This document shows, piece after piece, positions 44,712-57,097 of a stretch of DNA of 64,000 nucleotides. Source of the DNA: Siphonodentalium dalli (taxonomy: Eukaryota; Mollusca; Scaphopoda; Gadilida; Siphonodentaliidae). The position numbers were made by a program, and so were the translations under genes. Where the stretch lies: contig CP136067.1 of assembly GCA_032622095.1 (NCBI GenBank), forward strand, positions 123,229,030 through 123,293,029, read 5' to 3'. The notes below the pieces were generated by a model. That model made no database searches. It had not been told where the DNA came from and saw only the letters and a program-made list of their open reading frames with translations. Numbering within the stretch: position 1 is the first letter of the stretch; every line of letters starts with the position of its first letter.

Positions 44712-47294
44712 CAGCACTGCTCAAATTAAGCGACCTGTTTTAACGAGGTGTACATGCGTTAATACCGCGGTGCAATACCGCGACATACCGCCGATTTGCG
44801 GTTGCACTACCACGCGCGTACCGCGGTACCACCGCGACGTTCACGGTACCACCGCACTACCAGCGGTAACGAATGTTGGTAGCGCGGTGGCACGCGGTAA
44901 TGCACCGCACAAACGCGGTGACATTACCGCTAGGCGGTAGCATTTTTGTAACGAGGTTAATGACGGGATTCGATGGCTGACCGTCAATCTTCCAAATAGG
45001 ACCGGCCGTTCTCACGATCTCCGTCCATGTTTGTGTACCGTGAAGTGTATTATTAAAATATTGAAATAGATGAAAGCCGAGTATCGGGAAATATGCCCAT
45101 TATAACGGGCTTCCAGATTAAGTAAAGGTAAGTATAAGTTACTTTGAGAAAGTCATTTTTCAATTAATGTGAATATTAAAATATTACAATAACATTTCTA
45201 GTCTCGTTTTATTGCCTAAAATTCCCATAAATGACACTATTTGTAATCAGTGTTGGTTATCGGGAAGGGAACAAATGATTTCGGCCATTTTAGACAGCTC
45301 GATAAATCCCGTATCTATACAGTTTATATCAATGTTCAGATGTACGTGATCCCTAAATTGAATGATAACGACCACTATTTAAATAGTCCCCAGAATAAAT
45401 ATCGTTATTAACTTTATTGACATTCATTAACTGCAAATCACAAACACCATTTGTTCGTATAACGGGAATTATTGTCTCAGCAATAAAATACACAACGTGG
45501 AACTCCCGTATATCCATGGGAAAAAAACACATTCTGGCAAAAGAACGTGTCACTGATTACGTCATACTGCAGCTGGCAGACTTTGTTAATATAGGTCACG
45601 GGGCACTTAAATTAAGATGTCGTCATGTCTTTTTATAACTGGCCTCAATGGGTGATGGTGCTATTATATAGTAAAACTACACACGTGACGCACGCGCGAA
45701 TGGCTGTTTTGTGTTTTGGACACTTGTATTTCCATTACTTCAATGCGTCCGTTTGGCTTACATAATGCTCGCAGAAGGTAGTTCAGATATTTATCGATCT
45801 ATTTTGGTATTGCGAATAATATTATGTGCGAACCGCTACGTGGCTTTAAACAGACAAGTCTCATTCGATCTTTAAAATGTTGTGCACGTAATAGCTATTT
45901 ATAAATATTTGTCGCACAATAGTGAGTCAAACGCTCTTTATTGCTACCGTATCGGGAATAAACTAACAAGGACTAAAACACACCGAATTCGATCACTTGA
46001 AATAATTATGTTACAATGTTAACCTCTGTATATAACCAAACAAACATATTTTATCTTTCCAACACCATGCATGTTTTTTCCGAATAACGATTAGATAGGA
46101 ATACCGGTATGTGATATAATTTATACTGCGACCCACCAAGAACTACAAGTGCACGCCCTCGCCAAAAGTTGCAATTTCACATCAAACGATGCCGCCCGAC
46201 ACGCACTCGTGAGCACAATGAATGTTCACGAAACAAAATCAAAGACTGATTTGACAACGTTGTGTCTTTCAATGTTTGGTGTTTTGCGTGTGTCTTTTGT
46301 CGCGCACATTGGTGATGATAACAACTTTACTTTGCTGCATGACATGTGCCACGCTTTCTTAGTTATACATTTTATTCCCACCGACAAGAAATCTTCAGGC
46401 GCAAATGTTTGTAAATTGCTTTACTATTTCACGAATGGGTACAATCATACGTCTTGGCGATAATATACTATTTACACGCCGATTATGTTTGGCATATGAA
46501 CACAACTATAGATTTGAACGAATATTAATATTTCTGCAACGATCGCCGCCCTGGCCTCCAAGACTAAACTCGGACTCAGTGTTACTAATGCACCGTCCCC
46601 GCTGGTTTCGACCAAATTCAGATAAATGGAGGATTTACTTTTCCCATTTTTATAAGAAATTTAGATTTCGGAAACACAAAAAAAAATAAATAAAAAAAAT
46701 CCGCATGAGTGGAAACCGATATAGGAATCGGGTGCGTAAATCATTTGACGATATGTAAGATAGATGCTAACAACAAAACTATTACTCCACGGTGTTTTGC
46801 GTAATCCAGTCGCCATAAGCAATTATAGCTGAGTTCAAAAACCGCCGACGTGATTAAACGTGATGTACGTGTACATTTGTAATATGTTACATGTAAACCA
46901 GACATGTTCATATGTAATCCGATTGCATTATTATTCATTTATATTCATTACGTATGTACATAATTACGTGCAGGTATTCATTCAATACAAAAGTTATTCG
47001 AAATCATTTACCTACCGTGTGACGCCTTGTTTCAGTCGTGTTCTCTCCGCGGTGGAGGGCCGTTAGCGGTAATTTGAACGCGGTTACGAAAAAAATACCG
47101 CGGTGTACGGCGGTAACGAACACCAATAACGCGGTGACCTGCGGTAACCAACGGTAAAAATACCGTACCAGTACCGCGGGTCAACCGCCCTCCGTCGCGG
47201 TACAGAATGGTAACCGCGGTATTTTGGTGGTAACACCGCGGTAAGTACCGGCCCATAACCTCGTTAAACAGGTCGCTTACTGAGAGCATAGCTG
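44712..47294. mobile_element. 2.6-kb element with GC-rich CCGCGGTA ends
   Basis: Flanked by TA. The left end CAGCACTGCTC...TTAAGCGACCTGTTTTAACG is mirrored at the right end by the complement of CAGCTATGCTC...GTAAGCGACCTGTTTAACGA. The first and last ~250 bp consist of dozens of ACCGCGGT / GCGGTA blocks; the centre is AT-rich. Frames of 66-104 codons in the centre show no known domain, so it looks non-autonomous. Confidence 0.85.
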
Positions 47295-47530
47295 TATGTC
47301 ACGTGTCAATTTCGCAAAAAAAGTATACATGCCACCAGAATTTGGCTCATCGCTATAGAAATAATTATGTGATGTCATCGTTCCCTGTGCGTAATGTATA
47401 TAAGCACCAATGAGCGCATCACGTGCTTGTGGTTGCTATTATAGGTTATTGTCGTGGTTTAAATGTAATATGTGGTGTGCTATCCATGTTTCTATCCATC
47501 AGTGTGTGTCTTATCAGTAATACATTGCAG

Positions 47531-47612
47531 TTAACCCTTTTGATGAGCTACGCTGGTGCAGCATTAAAGATTCTGTGCCAGTGCATTCTCTTATACATGC
47601 GAGTCTGAACCA
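47531..47612. mobile_element. Fragment of the TTAA / TATATATGCGAG MITE
   Basis: TTAACCCTTTTGATGAGC..., CTGTGCCAGTGCATTCTCTT and CATGCGAGTC. The right half is missing. Confidence 0.75.
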
Positions 47613-47763
47613 TGCTATTAGTTGAACTTATTAGCAAACCATTCCTACGTTTGAATCCATGGAGTTTTTTTCTCTGTCTGATTACAATATCTGTTCAACA
47701 TTCCTGGCAAATGAAAAGTGGCGAATTTTAATGCATACTTTTAGAATTGAGAGAGATTTTTCA

Positions 47764-48133
47764 TTAACCCTTTACCCAACAGACGGGCCCTGTGCCAATG
47801 CATTCTCTTATATATGCGAGTCGACCATAGGTCGCCTCGCATATATAAGAGAATGCATTGGCTTAACACATTAAAAATTATAAAATTGTTAAAGAATGTA
47901 AGAAAAAATGGTAAAAAGTGTTAATTTTTTTATTTTTTTTAGGCCTATGGTCGACTCGCATATATAAGAGAATGCATTGCACAGGGCATAACTGTAACCA
48001 TCACAATGTGGTCAATGAGCCGGTTCCAATGATACCCATATTTGTATGGTTCTATTGAGACAGACCGAAGATATTTTAGGCTGTTGAAGCTTTATTTGGG
48101 CGTTTTTGGCCGGTTTGTTGGGTAAAGGGTTAA
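47764..48133. mobile_element. TTAA-flanked hairpin MITE, copy b
   Basis: Starts TTAACCCTTTACCCAACA and ends with the exact complement. It contains ATGCATTCTCTTATATATGC hairpins with CGAGTCGACC/GGTCG cores. It ends 66 bp before exon 4. Closely related to 57173-57570 in opposite orientation. Confidence 0.93.
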
Positions 48134-48199
48134 AGTAATCTAAGGGTTCATTTAGACAAAGCAATCTGTACACGCTTTCAAACCTTTTGCTATTTACAG

Positions 48200-48361
48200 T
48201 TCGATAAGTTCATGAAGAAACAGGCGAAACGTGATTGCAAAGAGCGGCAGTCATTTGAAATGAGGCGACATCGAGAGTTATTGACGATACAGTCTTTATT
48301 GGATAAGTTACAGTCAGAGGAAGTGCGGAATGACTTCATGACTGGCAAAGATGGAGCTGTG
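48200..48361 (+). CDS. caprin: Caprin homologue, coding exon 4 (residues 90-143)
   Basis: A 54-codon exon between a TGCTATTTACAG acceptor and a GTAAGT donor, phase 0 at both ends. It is rich in Lys, Arg, Glu and Gln and predicted helical: FDKFMKKQAKRDCKERQSFE, then TIQSLLDKLQSEEVRNDF and a Gly-Lys-Asp-Gly turn. It aligns with the vertebrate segment that ends LQYVLDKLGDDEVRTDLKQG. In vertebrate Caprin-1 the HR-1 region forms a helical homodimer; sequence alone does not show dimerisation here. Confidence 0.93.
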
Positions 48362-48411
48362 GTAAGTTGAAATAATTACATCCAAGCTTTGAAATAGCAT
48401 GTCTGTCATTT

Positions 48412-48792
48412 GCAGAATGAGGTCCCCAGAGGGTGAATTTAGTGATGCTACCCCACTGTGTGCGGGGACTAGCATCACCAACCCTCTGGGGACCTCATTC
48501 TGCTTAGACCTCATCTGGGAAGTATCTATAGCCTCAACACTGTTTTTTGGTACTTTTTCCCTTCTAGGAAGTTTATATACCCCATAATTTGCATTTAAAA
48601 TTGTTTTAGTTACTTCTGTTCAGATTCTATATCCCCTAATTTGCAGAAGATAAAATGCATAAGAGAGGTGAACATTACCAACTTCAACTGGGGAACTTAA
48701 TCTGATCCTACATGTAGGTCTCCCAGTAGTAGTTGAGGCCTGAGCAGAATGAGGTTCCCAGAGGGTGAATTTGGTGATGCTAGCTCTCCGTG
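48412..48792. mobile_element. Hairpin MITE pair, GCAGAATGAGG family, in intron 4
   Basis: A complete hairpin lies at 48412-48503 and an unpaired left arm at 48743-48792. The spacer matches 34010-34200. The first copy starts 50 bp after exon 4. Confidence 0.88.
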
Positions 48793-49655
48793 CTGGGTTC
48801 ACCATCATGACTGCTTTTAAAATATGGGCAAATGACATTTACATTTTCTATTCTAGAGTTATCCTTTATCTGGAATAATGGAATTGTCTGTTTTATGTCT
48901 CGCCCATAGGGTATCAAATCTGAATGAAATTGGTATGTATGCTCACCATCATGATTGATTTTAAAATAGGGGCAAATGATGTTAACATTTTCCATTCTAG
49001 TGTTATCCTTCTTTGTTGATCTGAAAATCATGTTTTTTTTCTTCTTTCCGGTTAGATAACTCAACCATGGGTTATCGGATCTGAATGAAATTGTTTTGGA
49101 GGTTCACCATCATGACTGATTTCAAAAGAATGGCAATTGACGTTCACGTTTTCCATTCCTGACTTATCCTTCTTCAGATCTGAATTAAATTTGGGATGGA
49201 GGTTCACCATCACGACTGCTTTCAGAAGAGTGCCCAATGACCTTTGTTGCATTTTTTTGCCTGAGTTATGGCCCTTCGTTCCTCAATTTTTTCCAATTTT
49301 GTTCCATCCGGCTTTATAACTGAAATAAATATGAACTGATTTCAAACATTTTTGGTATACATGTACAAGTTGTATGCCACACTGACTCAAATTAGTTAAT
49401 AAATCAGGTTTATCCCGATTTTTTTGGCCTGAGTTTGTCAATTTTTCAGAATTTTTGTCCGTCCATGCCTTCTGCTGGCGATTTTTAATCGTTACTTGTT
49501 CGAAAGTATTTGGGGTTCTACCTACCCATGTTTAAATTTTCACCGTGGTGCTATGCTAGCACTGCCTGTTCAAACTCTTTTTCACTTTATGCACCCCATC
49601 TAATTTGGTGCAAGTGAAGGTGTATATAGCAAACACCCTTTGATACAACCTCTTG
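48793..49655. repeat. TCCG-type element F: ~150-bp repeats filling intron 4
   Basis: GTTCACCATCATGACTG or a close match recurs near 48798, 48945, 49103 and 49202, each followed by AAAATA or AGAAT, CAAATGA, ACATTTTCCATTC and TTATCCTT. Toward the right are GTCCGTCCATGCC and GGTGTATATAGCAAACACC. No coding signal. Confidence 0.7.
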
Positions 49656-49687
49656 TTTCTGATAACATATTTCATTCTAATTCACAG

Positions 49688-49922
49688 GTCCTTACCGAGG
49701 AAAACTTGAATCAGCTCGATCAGTTGGAGAAAGCTTTGAAAACATCAAAAGATCCAGAAGTCAAATTTGAGTCCGTGCTGCAGACAACATCCGAACACAT
49801 TGTGTACATTCTTGATGGCCGAGAAAAGGATGTTTTCGGAACGTCGTACAAAGAACTCAAGGAACTTATCGATCTCATTAACAACTGTGGTTACTTCGAA
49901 AAAGTAGTCGAGATCAAGGAAG
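49688..49922 (+). CDS. caprin: Caprin homologue, coding exon 5 (residues 144-221)
   Basis: The longest exon in the window, 78 codons plus one base, from a TCTAATTCACAG acceptor to a GTAAAT donor (phase 1). It contains VLTEENLNQLDQLEKALK, HIVYILDGREKDVFGTSYKE and LINNCGYFEKVVEIKE. It aligns with vertebrate Caprin-1 LSEEELSLLDEF...LWDLLEGKEKPVCGTTYKVL...SNYFD, the end of the conserved N-terminal region. The LDGREK/GTSYK core makes the family assignment secure. The following intron is 8.7 kb because a 6.2-kb element was inserted. Confidence 0.95.
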
Positions 49923-50128
49923 GTAAATATACAAACTTTAGTGAGAACAATATTTTATTCTCAATTAGGCACATAAAGTGAATCACAATGTATAATAGAT
50001 AAAGAGTTCGTCTCAAATGATGAATTTGATACTCCGCAATCACCTGTGTTCCGATTCGTGGTCGATCGCCGAAGTACCGTTTGCTCCACTCCCCACTCTC
50101 TTAGCATGTAGCATGATAAATATGTGTA
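49923..50128 (+). other. Start of intron 5, unassigned
   Basis: No element recognised before H-G copy 3. Confidence 0.5.
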
Positions 50129-50907
50129 CAGGCCTGGAAATCTTAAGACAGGCTGGTGGGCTGCCCGCCTGCAGCCCGCCTAGAATTTTCCAATGTGGGC
50201 TTTTTATAGCCCGCCTCGTCTACAATCGGATATTCATTTAGATAGTTATTATATTGTGTTTTATGAGAAAAATACTGCCTCGAAATCGTAAAGAATTATA
50301 TTTTACAGTGTGTGCATGCGTGATGTCGGCAACTGATCGTTATGTCAAATGGTGGAGTCATTAAATTCCAGAAAGAACTGTTCCGTAAATCAGATCTTTT
50401 GATCGATTCTCACACATTTTAAGAACAATATAAATGATTTCTCTTCATAAGATTGAGCTTACAATATATTTCACTGGGTAAAATCAACTTATCTTTGTGG
50501 ATAATGAGAACTAAATGTCATCGTCTCGATTGAGTTCAACCTTTTGTTCTGTTTGCAGTTCCTATCAGTGAAAATTGTATATCACTAAAATTGGTGGCTG
50601 TCATTCATTTTCTCGCTTCGATTGACAATCTTTTAATATAATGAGCTAATGTCTCCAAGTTAACATTCACTGTGGTGAATATTCTTGTTTACTATGTTAT
50701 TCAATTATTAAAGTTGAGAAACTATTCTCTGTGTCCCCAGTAAATCTATACAGATCGACTTGACCGCTGGAAGCAGCAATCTGCGAAAGCGGTCATGCCA
50801 ACTTGTAATCGCTCATGCAATATGGATTACTTTGACAAATAAAGCAGTCATTTGTTACTGTATTCAAGTGTAAATATACTGGATTTAATATGCTACTTGA
50901 TTGTGTA
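50129..50907 (-). mobile_element. Element H-G copy 3, first part (H end)
   Basis: Starts CAGGCCTGGAAATCTTAAG, followed by GGCTGGTGGGCTGCCCGCCT and a GGGCTTTTTATAGCCCGCCT palindrome. The interior is the reverse of 28900-29237 and 36300-36611. It is interrupted at 50907 and finishes at 58056-58444, ending in CCGCCAGCCCTG. The two element ends therefore read CAGGCCTGG and CAGGGCTGG. Confidence 0.85.
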
Positions 50908-51454
50908 TTTTTCCGCCAAGGAGAAGCCCTCAACTGAACTATATGGATTACGTCTCCGGCCTTGTGTCAATCAGGAGGGTTAAAATTTTATTGCTGTGCC
51001 GACCCCACTCACACCCGTGTCCAGATTAGTCTCGCATGAATACACCCGCATTCTATCTATTGTCTAGTCAGTTTTTAATTCCTCCTCGCCAGGACAGGAT
51101 CGTTTCTATTTCTCAAGGTTGTATCTTTCTGTGTTGCGAGTTTATCGACTCAATATTTATTGTTGATATTACAAACTTGCAATTTATTGTACCCGATAGT
51201 TAATTAATATTTCTCACATCCGAAACGGGAACTTTTTTCGTTTCACTGTATCCGTAATTTGTTTCCGTGTTTTTTGTTTTCCTCAAGACGGCTTTATCTT
51301 TCAACAATTGGAATTAAGATTGCCGTCTTGACAATGACTAAAGAAGCACATAGCTTACTTGTGGCAAAACCACATAGTGCATTTTGTGCCACACATTCGG
51401 CGTGATGACTATCATGACTTACAATTGAGGACGCGATGTAGTACGGTATGCGAT

Positions 51455-52578
51455 TAGAGATGGGCGGTTAACCGTGGAATCAGTTCGGTTTCGGTTGTCG
51501 GGGGAAAAACCGGAAATGACAACCGTGGTAAGTTGGGAAAACCCGTTGTTTCGGTTGTCACAACTTCCTGTAATCATGGCAGAACACGACGAACAAACGA
51601 GTCCTGTGTGGAAATATTTTTCAAAGAAAGATAAGAAATCTAAGTGTGCCGCCTGTAATATATGCAGAAAGGAGTTCGCATGGTGAAATCGCGCGACGAA
51701 TTAATTACGTTGCTTCCGTGTACACCTATTTTCGCCGTAGTATTTACTAGTAAACACAACACAAGTCAGTTTATTTCTCATGTTATTTTAATCATTAAGG
51801 CCGTACAAATACTCTGAAAGGTGAATTTGATAACGAGGATACGATATCAAAAGGTATCAATGATTGTTACCCCCGCATTCCCTATTAGTTTTTATCACTG
51901 TTTGGATGTTAAATCGTCAAATATATTTGTGCGCCGTTGATTAAAAATGTTATGCCGGAATCGGAGCCGGAATGAATTATACCGTTTGTCGGTAAACTGT
52001 TGAGAAATAGCACTCATTCAGGTGACTTGTATTGGATGCATGTATACTGTATAGTGTGTACAATATTATGTTCCCTAAATATGGTAATAGGCATATAGCC
52101 AGATAATGTGATTGAGAGATTCTACTAATCTACTAGTCATGTTTTATTTTCATTTTGTTGTTTATTTCCAATTTTATTTTTCAAATCATAACTATACACA
52201 TATATCTAGTCACACACATTAGTTTTATGCCAATATAAATGATCATTATATTATTTCACACTTATGATCATATGATGCTGAATTGCAGTCATACACAATA
52301 CACAGACTCACTTGCATTCTAGCACTGCCACTCGACATGGACATTAACAATATACATGTAATAGTAACAATATGATACATAATTTAATATTATAAAAGGA
52401 CATGTACCTCACAAGTTATGGTGATACAATTGGTGTGTTTTCTTTGTAATATGATGAAGCATAATTAGATTTTGTTCACATTAGTAATTTTTATTAATAA
52501 AAACCGAAACCGAGACTCAACTCTTTTTCCACAACCGAAACCGAAACCGAGGCAAAATTTCACAACCGCCCATCTCTA
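51455..52578. mobile_element. BED-finger hAT element, internally deleted, perfect target duplication
   Basis: Flanked by the perfect 8-bp duplication TATGCGAT (51447-51454 and 52579-52586). Ends are TAGAGATGGGCGGTT and AACCGCCCATCTCTA. Repeated CGGTTGTC / GAAACCGA blocks lie inside the ends. Only the start of a transposase frame remains. Confidence 0.95.
51576..51686 (+). pseudogene. N-terminal stub of a hAT transposase (BED zinc finger)
   Basis: The 36-codon frame encodes SPVWKYFSKKDKKSKCAAC, then NICRKEFAW and a stop. SxVWxYF...KCxxC is the start of a BED-type zinc finger found at the N-terminus of hAT transposases and ZBED proteins. The frame stops before the histidine pair and the RNase-H-like catalytic domain, so it cannot work. 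An extra cysteine (KCAACNIC) makes the first pair ambiguous. Confidence 0.8.
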
Positions 52579-52586
52579 TATGCGAT

Positions 52587-54929
52587 ATCTCCTAATTTCG
52601 TGCTACACGTGTTTCACTTTACAAAAGTTTCCGTCGACTCGCTTCGGTTATTTCGTAAGTTCCGTTGCTTTGTATCATAATGTATACTGCCAAATCATAC
52701 ATGGAACTGCTCGGTTAATTCGCAGAAAGTTGCACAGGACAGCAATATCCTCCTTTGTAATAATTTACATGAATAAATACGAAAGATAGTACTTGTTATC
52801 AGATGACAATTCACATTTCTTTCGACTGAGCGATCTGTAACATTGTTTTAACGATCAATACCTGCGAATCTACGCTCGCCAGTATGTATGAACGTGTGGT
52901 CTTTTTATTAGACACATGGCAAATGTAATAAAACATTACAGCGACTTCAAGGTATTTAGAAAATTCTGCCTTAGTTGTCTATCACGATTTAATATCCTAT
53001 AACTCATTGTATCATCAGTACAATAGTTACTAACACTCCGTAACAGGGGGTTGGTATTCGTTATCACATATATCACCACACTTCAAATTGATGTGTTGTC
53101 TGACGATCTAAGTATTGTGTTGCATTCTTTACATCCATGTATGTACAGTTTGGGTTACTACGATATATTGATCACCAACTGCAATGAAGTGAAAACTTTG
53201 TAGCCTGACACTCCAGCTACACTTGGCTCACTTTACTTAAACAATGGTGATTCTACCCATGGTAAGAACATTTTGGAGCCATCTTGGATGTTCGCATTGA
53301 AGTGAGACCACTGGCCTACTTGTGGAGAGTAACCATCGCCAATGGGAACTTGGCAAATAAGGGAAAGCTTCGTCTTCAATATGGCACACCTTGTTCACAA
53401 GGGCATGGTCAGGGTGTTGCAACGATTTATAGGCTTGCCAGCATCTCACTGAATTTTAGTTAGATTGATGTTTCTCCTTCCTAACATCCGCCAGATGATT
53501 TAAGATTTATGCCACACATGGGTTGGCACTTAGAATTGACAATCTTTGTGATGTAACGACTGTGATCAGCAGATGTCACCAACTTGACACATCTGACCTC
53601 TTATCCTCAGACATTAGTGTTTGTCGATACATTCAATTTCTCGGTCCCATTGACATATTATGGTTTAAGTGCCTCAATGCCATCTTACCGTAGGATCTAA
53701 TATGCCTTGGCATTGGCGAGCTTGCAATATGTATTGCACACCGTAATAGTTCCATACATTGTACATGACAATCATATGGTATCAGGGCCTCATGTATGCT
53801 GTCAGAACTGACTACTAGTATGCTTAATACATATGGTGAACAGTTTTCATCCCAATACTGACATACTTTGCAGTTTCATCAGTGAATGATAACGGCAAAC
53901 AGCGAAATAGAAGAATAAATATTGTCACGTGCTCCAGATTCACTGCCAATAGTCTTTCCAGTAGAGACCATCACTTGGCTCACTAACTTCTATTTCCACA
54001 TATATCAAAACGATAATCTGCCAAATAGCTTTCACTCATGTATGATGCGCAGTTACATGCAACACATTTATATGGCGCAGAATATCAGAAAGGACTGCAT
54101 TTGTATTATTACATGTCTAAAGCGAGCTTACATGTGCAGCGTTTATATTGCGCACATCTACTGCCAATATATTTCCGAAGCGGCCAAGACATGGCTCTTC
54201 GTCTATTGTCACATATCCACTGATTATGTGACAAAACGATTCGATACAATCATGACGAAAATGAAGGCATTCGTATTGTCACGTCCGCTGTAAGTGCACT
54301 TTCCTAACGGAAACCGCCTAGTTCTTGCCTATGTGCATTCGGAACTCATCGTCCTCATATACGAGAAAAGACAGTATCTTACCTGTCATAGCAGGTAAGA
54401 TCACGTGGCCAGTGGTATAACGTAATTATATTAACCTTACTTTCTACTCAATAACCTACAGATTGTATTGTATTATGTCTATTAACTTTGCTTTGTTATA
54501 ACTAACAGCATGTCTTGCAGTCGAACGTGATTCGAATTTGCTGGCCACACAGTGCGGGTTGCTCATTCACGGGTGTATTACTTGTTATAGTTGGGTGAGG
54601 GCATATTAGTCTATGATTACCTACTTTGAGCAACCGTACCAGTCTTTACCTCGGGCAGGACCAGTTCTGGCCCCACCCGGTCCTGCTACGGCAGTGTGAA
54701 CCAATGGTAGGCGGGTGCTGCAAGTGGTTGATTCGGGAAACCAATCTTCTCGGGCGATTGCTCCAGCACCTTTCTCTCAGGTGCCTAATGGTAGTTGCAA
54801 TACGATTATTAAATTTCGAGAAAATTCACATCGATCAACTATTATTCCACATAGAGTGAAATTTCCATCAGTATTTTGATTTCGGCCTGGATTCATGCCA
54901 CGAAGATCTGTTTATAGGCCATCACAATT
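52587..54929. other. Interior of the 6.2-kb element without recognised genes
   Basis: A 123-codon frame (53922-54293, + strand) lacks any motif I know. No internal repeats stand out. Confidence 0.45.
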
Positions 54930-55160
54930 ATTGGGCACATGGGAGTAGCCTTTGGCGGCTGTTCTGGGTGGGGAAGACTCGTTGTCACGTGACGCTCTTG
55001 CTCTCATAGACATAGCGCACCAGCCAAATGGCCTTCTGAATCTTCCCCAATGTGCAGTGGCCCACATCATTACAAGATGGGGTCCAGTCGATCCCCTGGA
55101 ATCGTAATACCTTCGGGATACATCCGGGCCTGCTCCTCCGCCGTCATGTGATCATAGTGG
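54930..55160. repeat. Outlying diverged unit of the ~181-bp tandem repeat
   Basis: Contains GTTCTGGGTGGGGAAGACT, TGCAGTGGCCCACATC and AAGATGGGGTCCA.TC in the same order as the array at 55680-56250. Confidence 0.8.
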
Positions 55161-55679
55161 TATGTCATCGACATTTATTCCAGTTTGATCAGGACCAACT
55201 GCATTTGGGGGATTCCATGGAAGGGGCTTCCTCTGATCAAATGGCTCATCAGAACTTATTCCCTCTGGCCTTGGGGGCACGGCTTATTCTGCATTTGCCA
55301 TTGCTCATGCCCCAGACTTTGAGGGGGTGACCTTGGACAGGACATAGCTACTTATCCCAAATGCAAGAGCATTTGTCTTGCGTCAAACCATTTCAGAGTA
55401 GGCCTCTTCCACAGTCTGGTATCCCAACCTGATGCAGCCAATTCTGTTGGCTGGCGTCGATCTTGACATGCTTCTCTGCATCGCGTGGCGTCGGCAGGTT
55501 TGACGACGATGAGCAAGCATCGCGGGTCGACAGTGGGTCACCAGGCACACTGTCAGACGAGGATTCTGACGTTCGCTGGTAAGTGATTTTGTACAGGATG
55601 AGGATACAGGTTGATATCTTATATTGCTTCATTTAATTCAACAATTTGCGATAAGTACAAGTATTTACCTCAGTCAGGA
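55161..55679. other. Region between repeat units, possible retroelement debris
   Basis: Higher in GC than the surroundings. On the minus strand a frame with a Ser/Asp-rich, gag-like composition (SESSSDSVPGDPLSTRDA) is present, but no diagnostic motif. Confidence 0.3.
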
Positions 55680-56250
55680 AAGATCCAGCACTGTAGCCTT
55701 TGGAGGATGTTCTGGGTGGGGAAGTCAAGACTTGTTGTTGCGTGCCTTTAAGAGCTGCTCCAGCCAACCAGCCTTCTGCCTCTTCCCCACGGTGCAGTGG
55801 CCCACATCTCCACCTAGATGGGGTCCAGTCACTCCCCTGGAATTGTACACCTTCGGGATACCTCTAGGCCACTCCTCCACCGGTAGGAAAGAAAGGCTGA
55901 ATGTTCTGGGTGGGGAAGACTTGTTGTTGCGTGCATCCAAGAGCTGCACCAACCAGCCTTCTAACTCTTCCCCATGGTGCAGTGGCCCACATCTCCACAA
56001 GATGGGGTCCAATCCCCTGGAATCGTAATACCTTAGGGATACCTCCAGGCCACTCCTTCACCGGTAGGAAAGAAAGGCTGAATGTTCTGGGTGGGGAAGA
56101 CTTGTTGTTGCGTGCCTCCAAGAGCTGCACCAACCAGCCTTCTATCTCTTCCCCACGGTGCAGTGGCCCACATCTCCACAAGATGGGGTCCAATCTCCTG
56201 GAATCGTAATACCTTCGGGATACCTCCAGGCCACTCCTTCACCGGCTCTT
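55680..56250. repeat. Tandem array, ~181-193-bp unit, about three copies
   Basis: Units begin TTCTGGGTGGGGAAG at 55708, 55901 and 56082 and end in CACTCCTTCACCGGTAGGAA or CACTCCTCCACCGG. The last two are nearly identical. The period is not a multiple of three, so the same peptide (for example GGIPKVLRF and PHLVEMWA on the minus strand) appears in successive frames. Open frames of 83-134 codons result on both strands; there is no evidence of selection for protein. Confidence 0.9.
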
Positions 56251-57097
56251 TTGCAATTTTGATCATTCTGATAAATTTGATCATTTTGAAATGTACCCGA
56301 CATTGTTATGTGCGCCATCATAGATCACTGATGTTTCTATGCTTGTTCATCAAGTCCTCAGTGGTGTTCTCTAATCCCATATATACTGGTATGCAATGAT
56401 ACCTTGGATCATGATGGTGTTCCCTGCTCTCTACATTATACGAGGCTGGAGTACGGATGTGTGGCATGATATAATGAAACCTCATACCTCGATATGATAT
56501 CTGCAGCATATCATTTTTATATCTGGTTTGTGTATCACAGGGAGCAATTTACTTTCGATATTTGATTAGCAAATAATCTCACATTGACATGATTAGATAG
56601 CATTTTTATAACATCATACATGTATAAAAAATTCCTCGCTATTACCTGTATCTACATTTCAGTAGCAAATAGCGATGCGATTCCAGTTAATTTGCTCCCT
56701 GGTGTATCATAAGCATTCTGATATCTTATGGCATACACAATGGCTGCATGTGACATCAGTTCATAATGTGAACTGTCGAGAGAGCGAAGAAGATGACAAA
56801 GAGACGGAAGAAGTGAAGGAAAAGAAGTCTCTTCAAAGTTATACTTGCTCGGTTGTCTCGCTAGCATGAATTATATGGCACTACCTGGGATGTTTCTTCC
56901 AAAAACAAGGGGGGGGGGGGTGCGGTACACATTTGAGCAATGTCGTAATCTGAATTGGGAGCTCTTTCACGTAACATAATCATATCTGATTCATGACTAA
57001 ATCACATTTACATGAAACCTGTTTCGGAAGAGTACATTCCCAGCGAATTTGGATATTAATTAACTTTATTGCTCGTGCCTCCTCCTGGGCTTGCATT
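56251..57097. other. Right interior of the 6.2-kb element with a G tract
   Basis: A G run lies at 56909-56920. An acidic/basic-rich 64-codon frame (56675-56869) has no recognised domain. Confidence 0.45.

Noticed and set aside
46149-46463. 104-codon plus-strand frame inside the CCGCGGTA element
   Set aside because: No transposase or other motif visible. It could be chance in this composition, so it was not called as a gene.
55624-56399. Overlapping 95-134-codon frames on both strands
   Set aside because: They follow the 181-bp tandem repeat and the same peptide moves between frames, so no single protein is being maintained.
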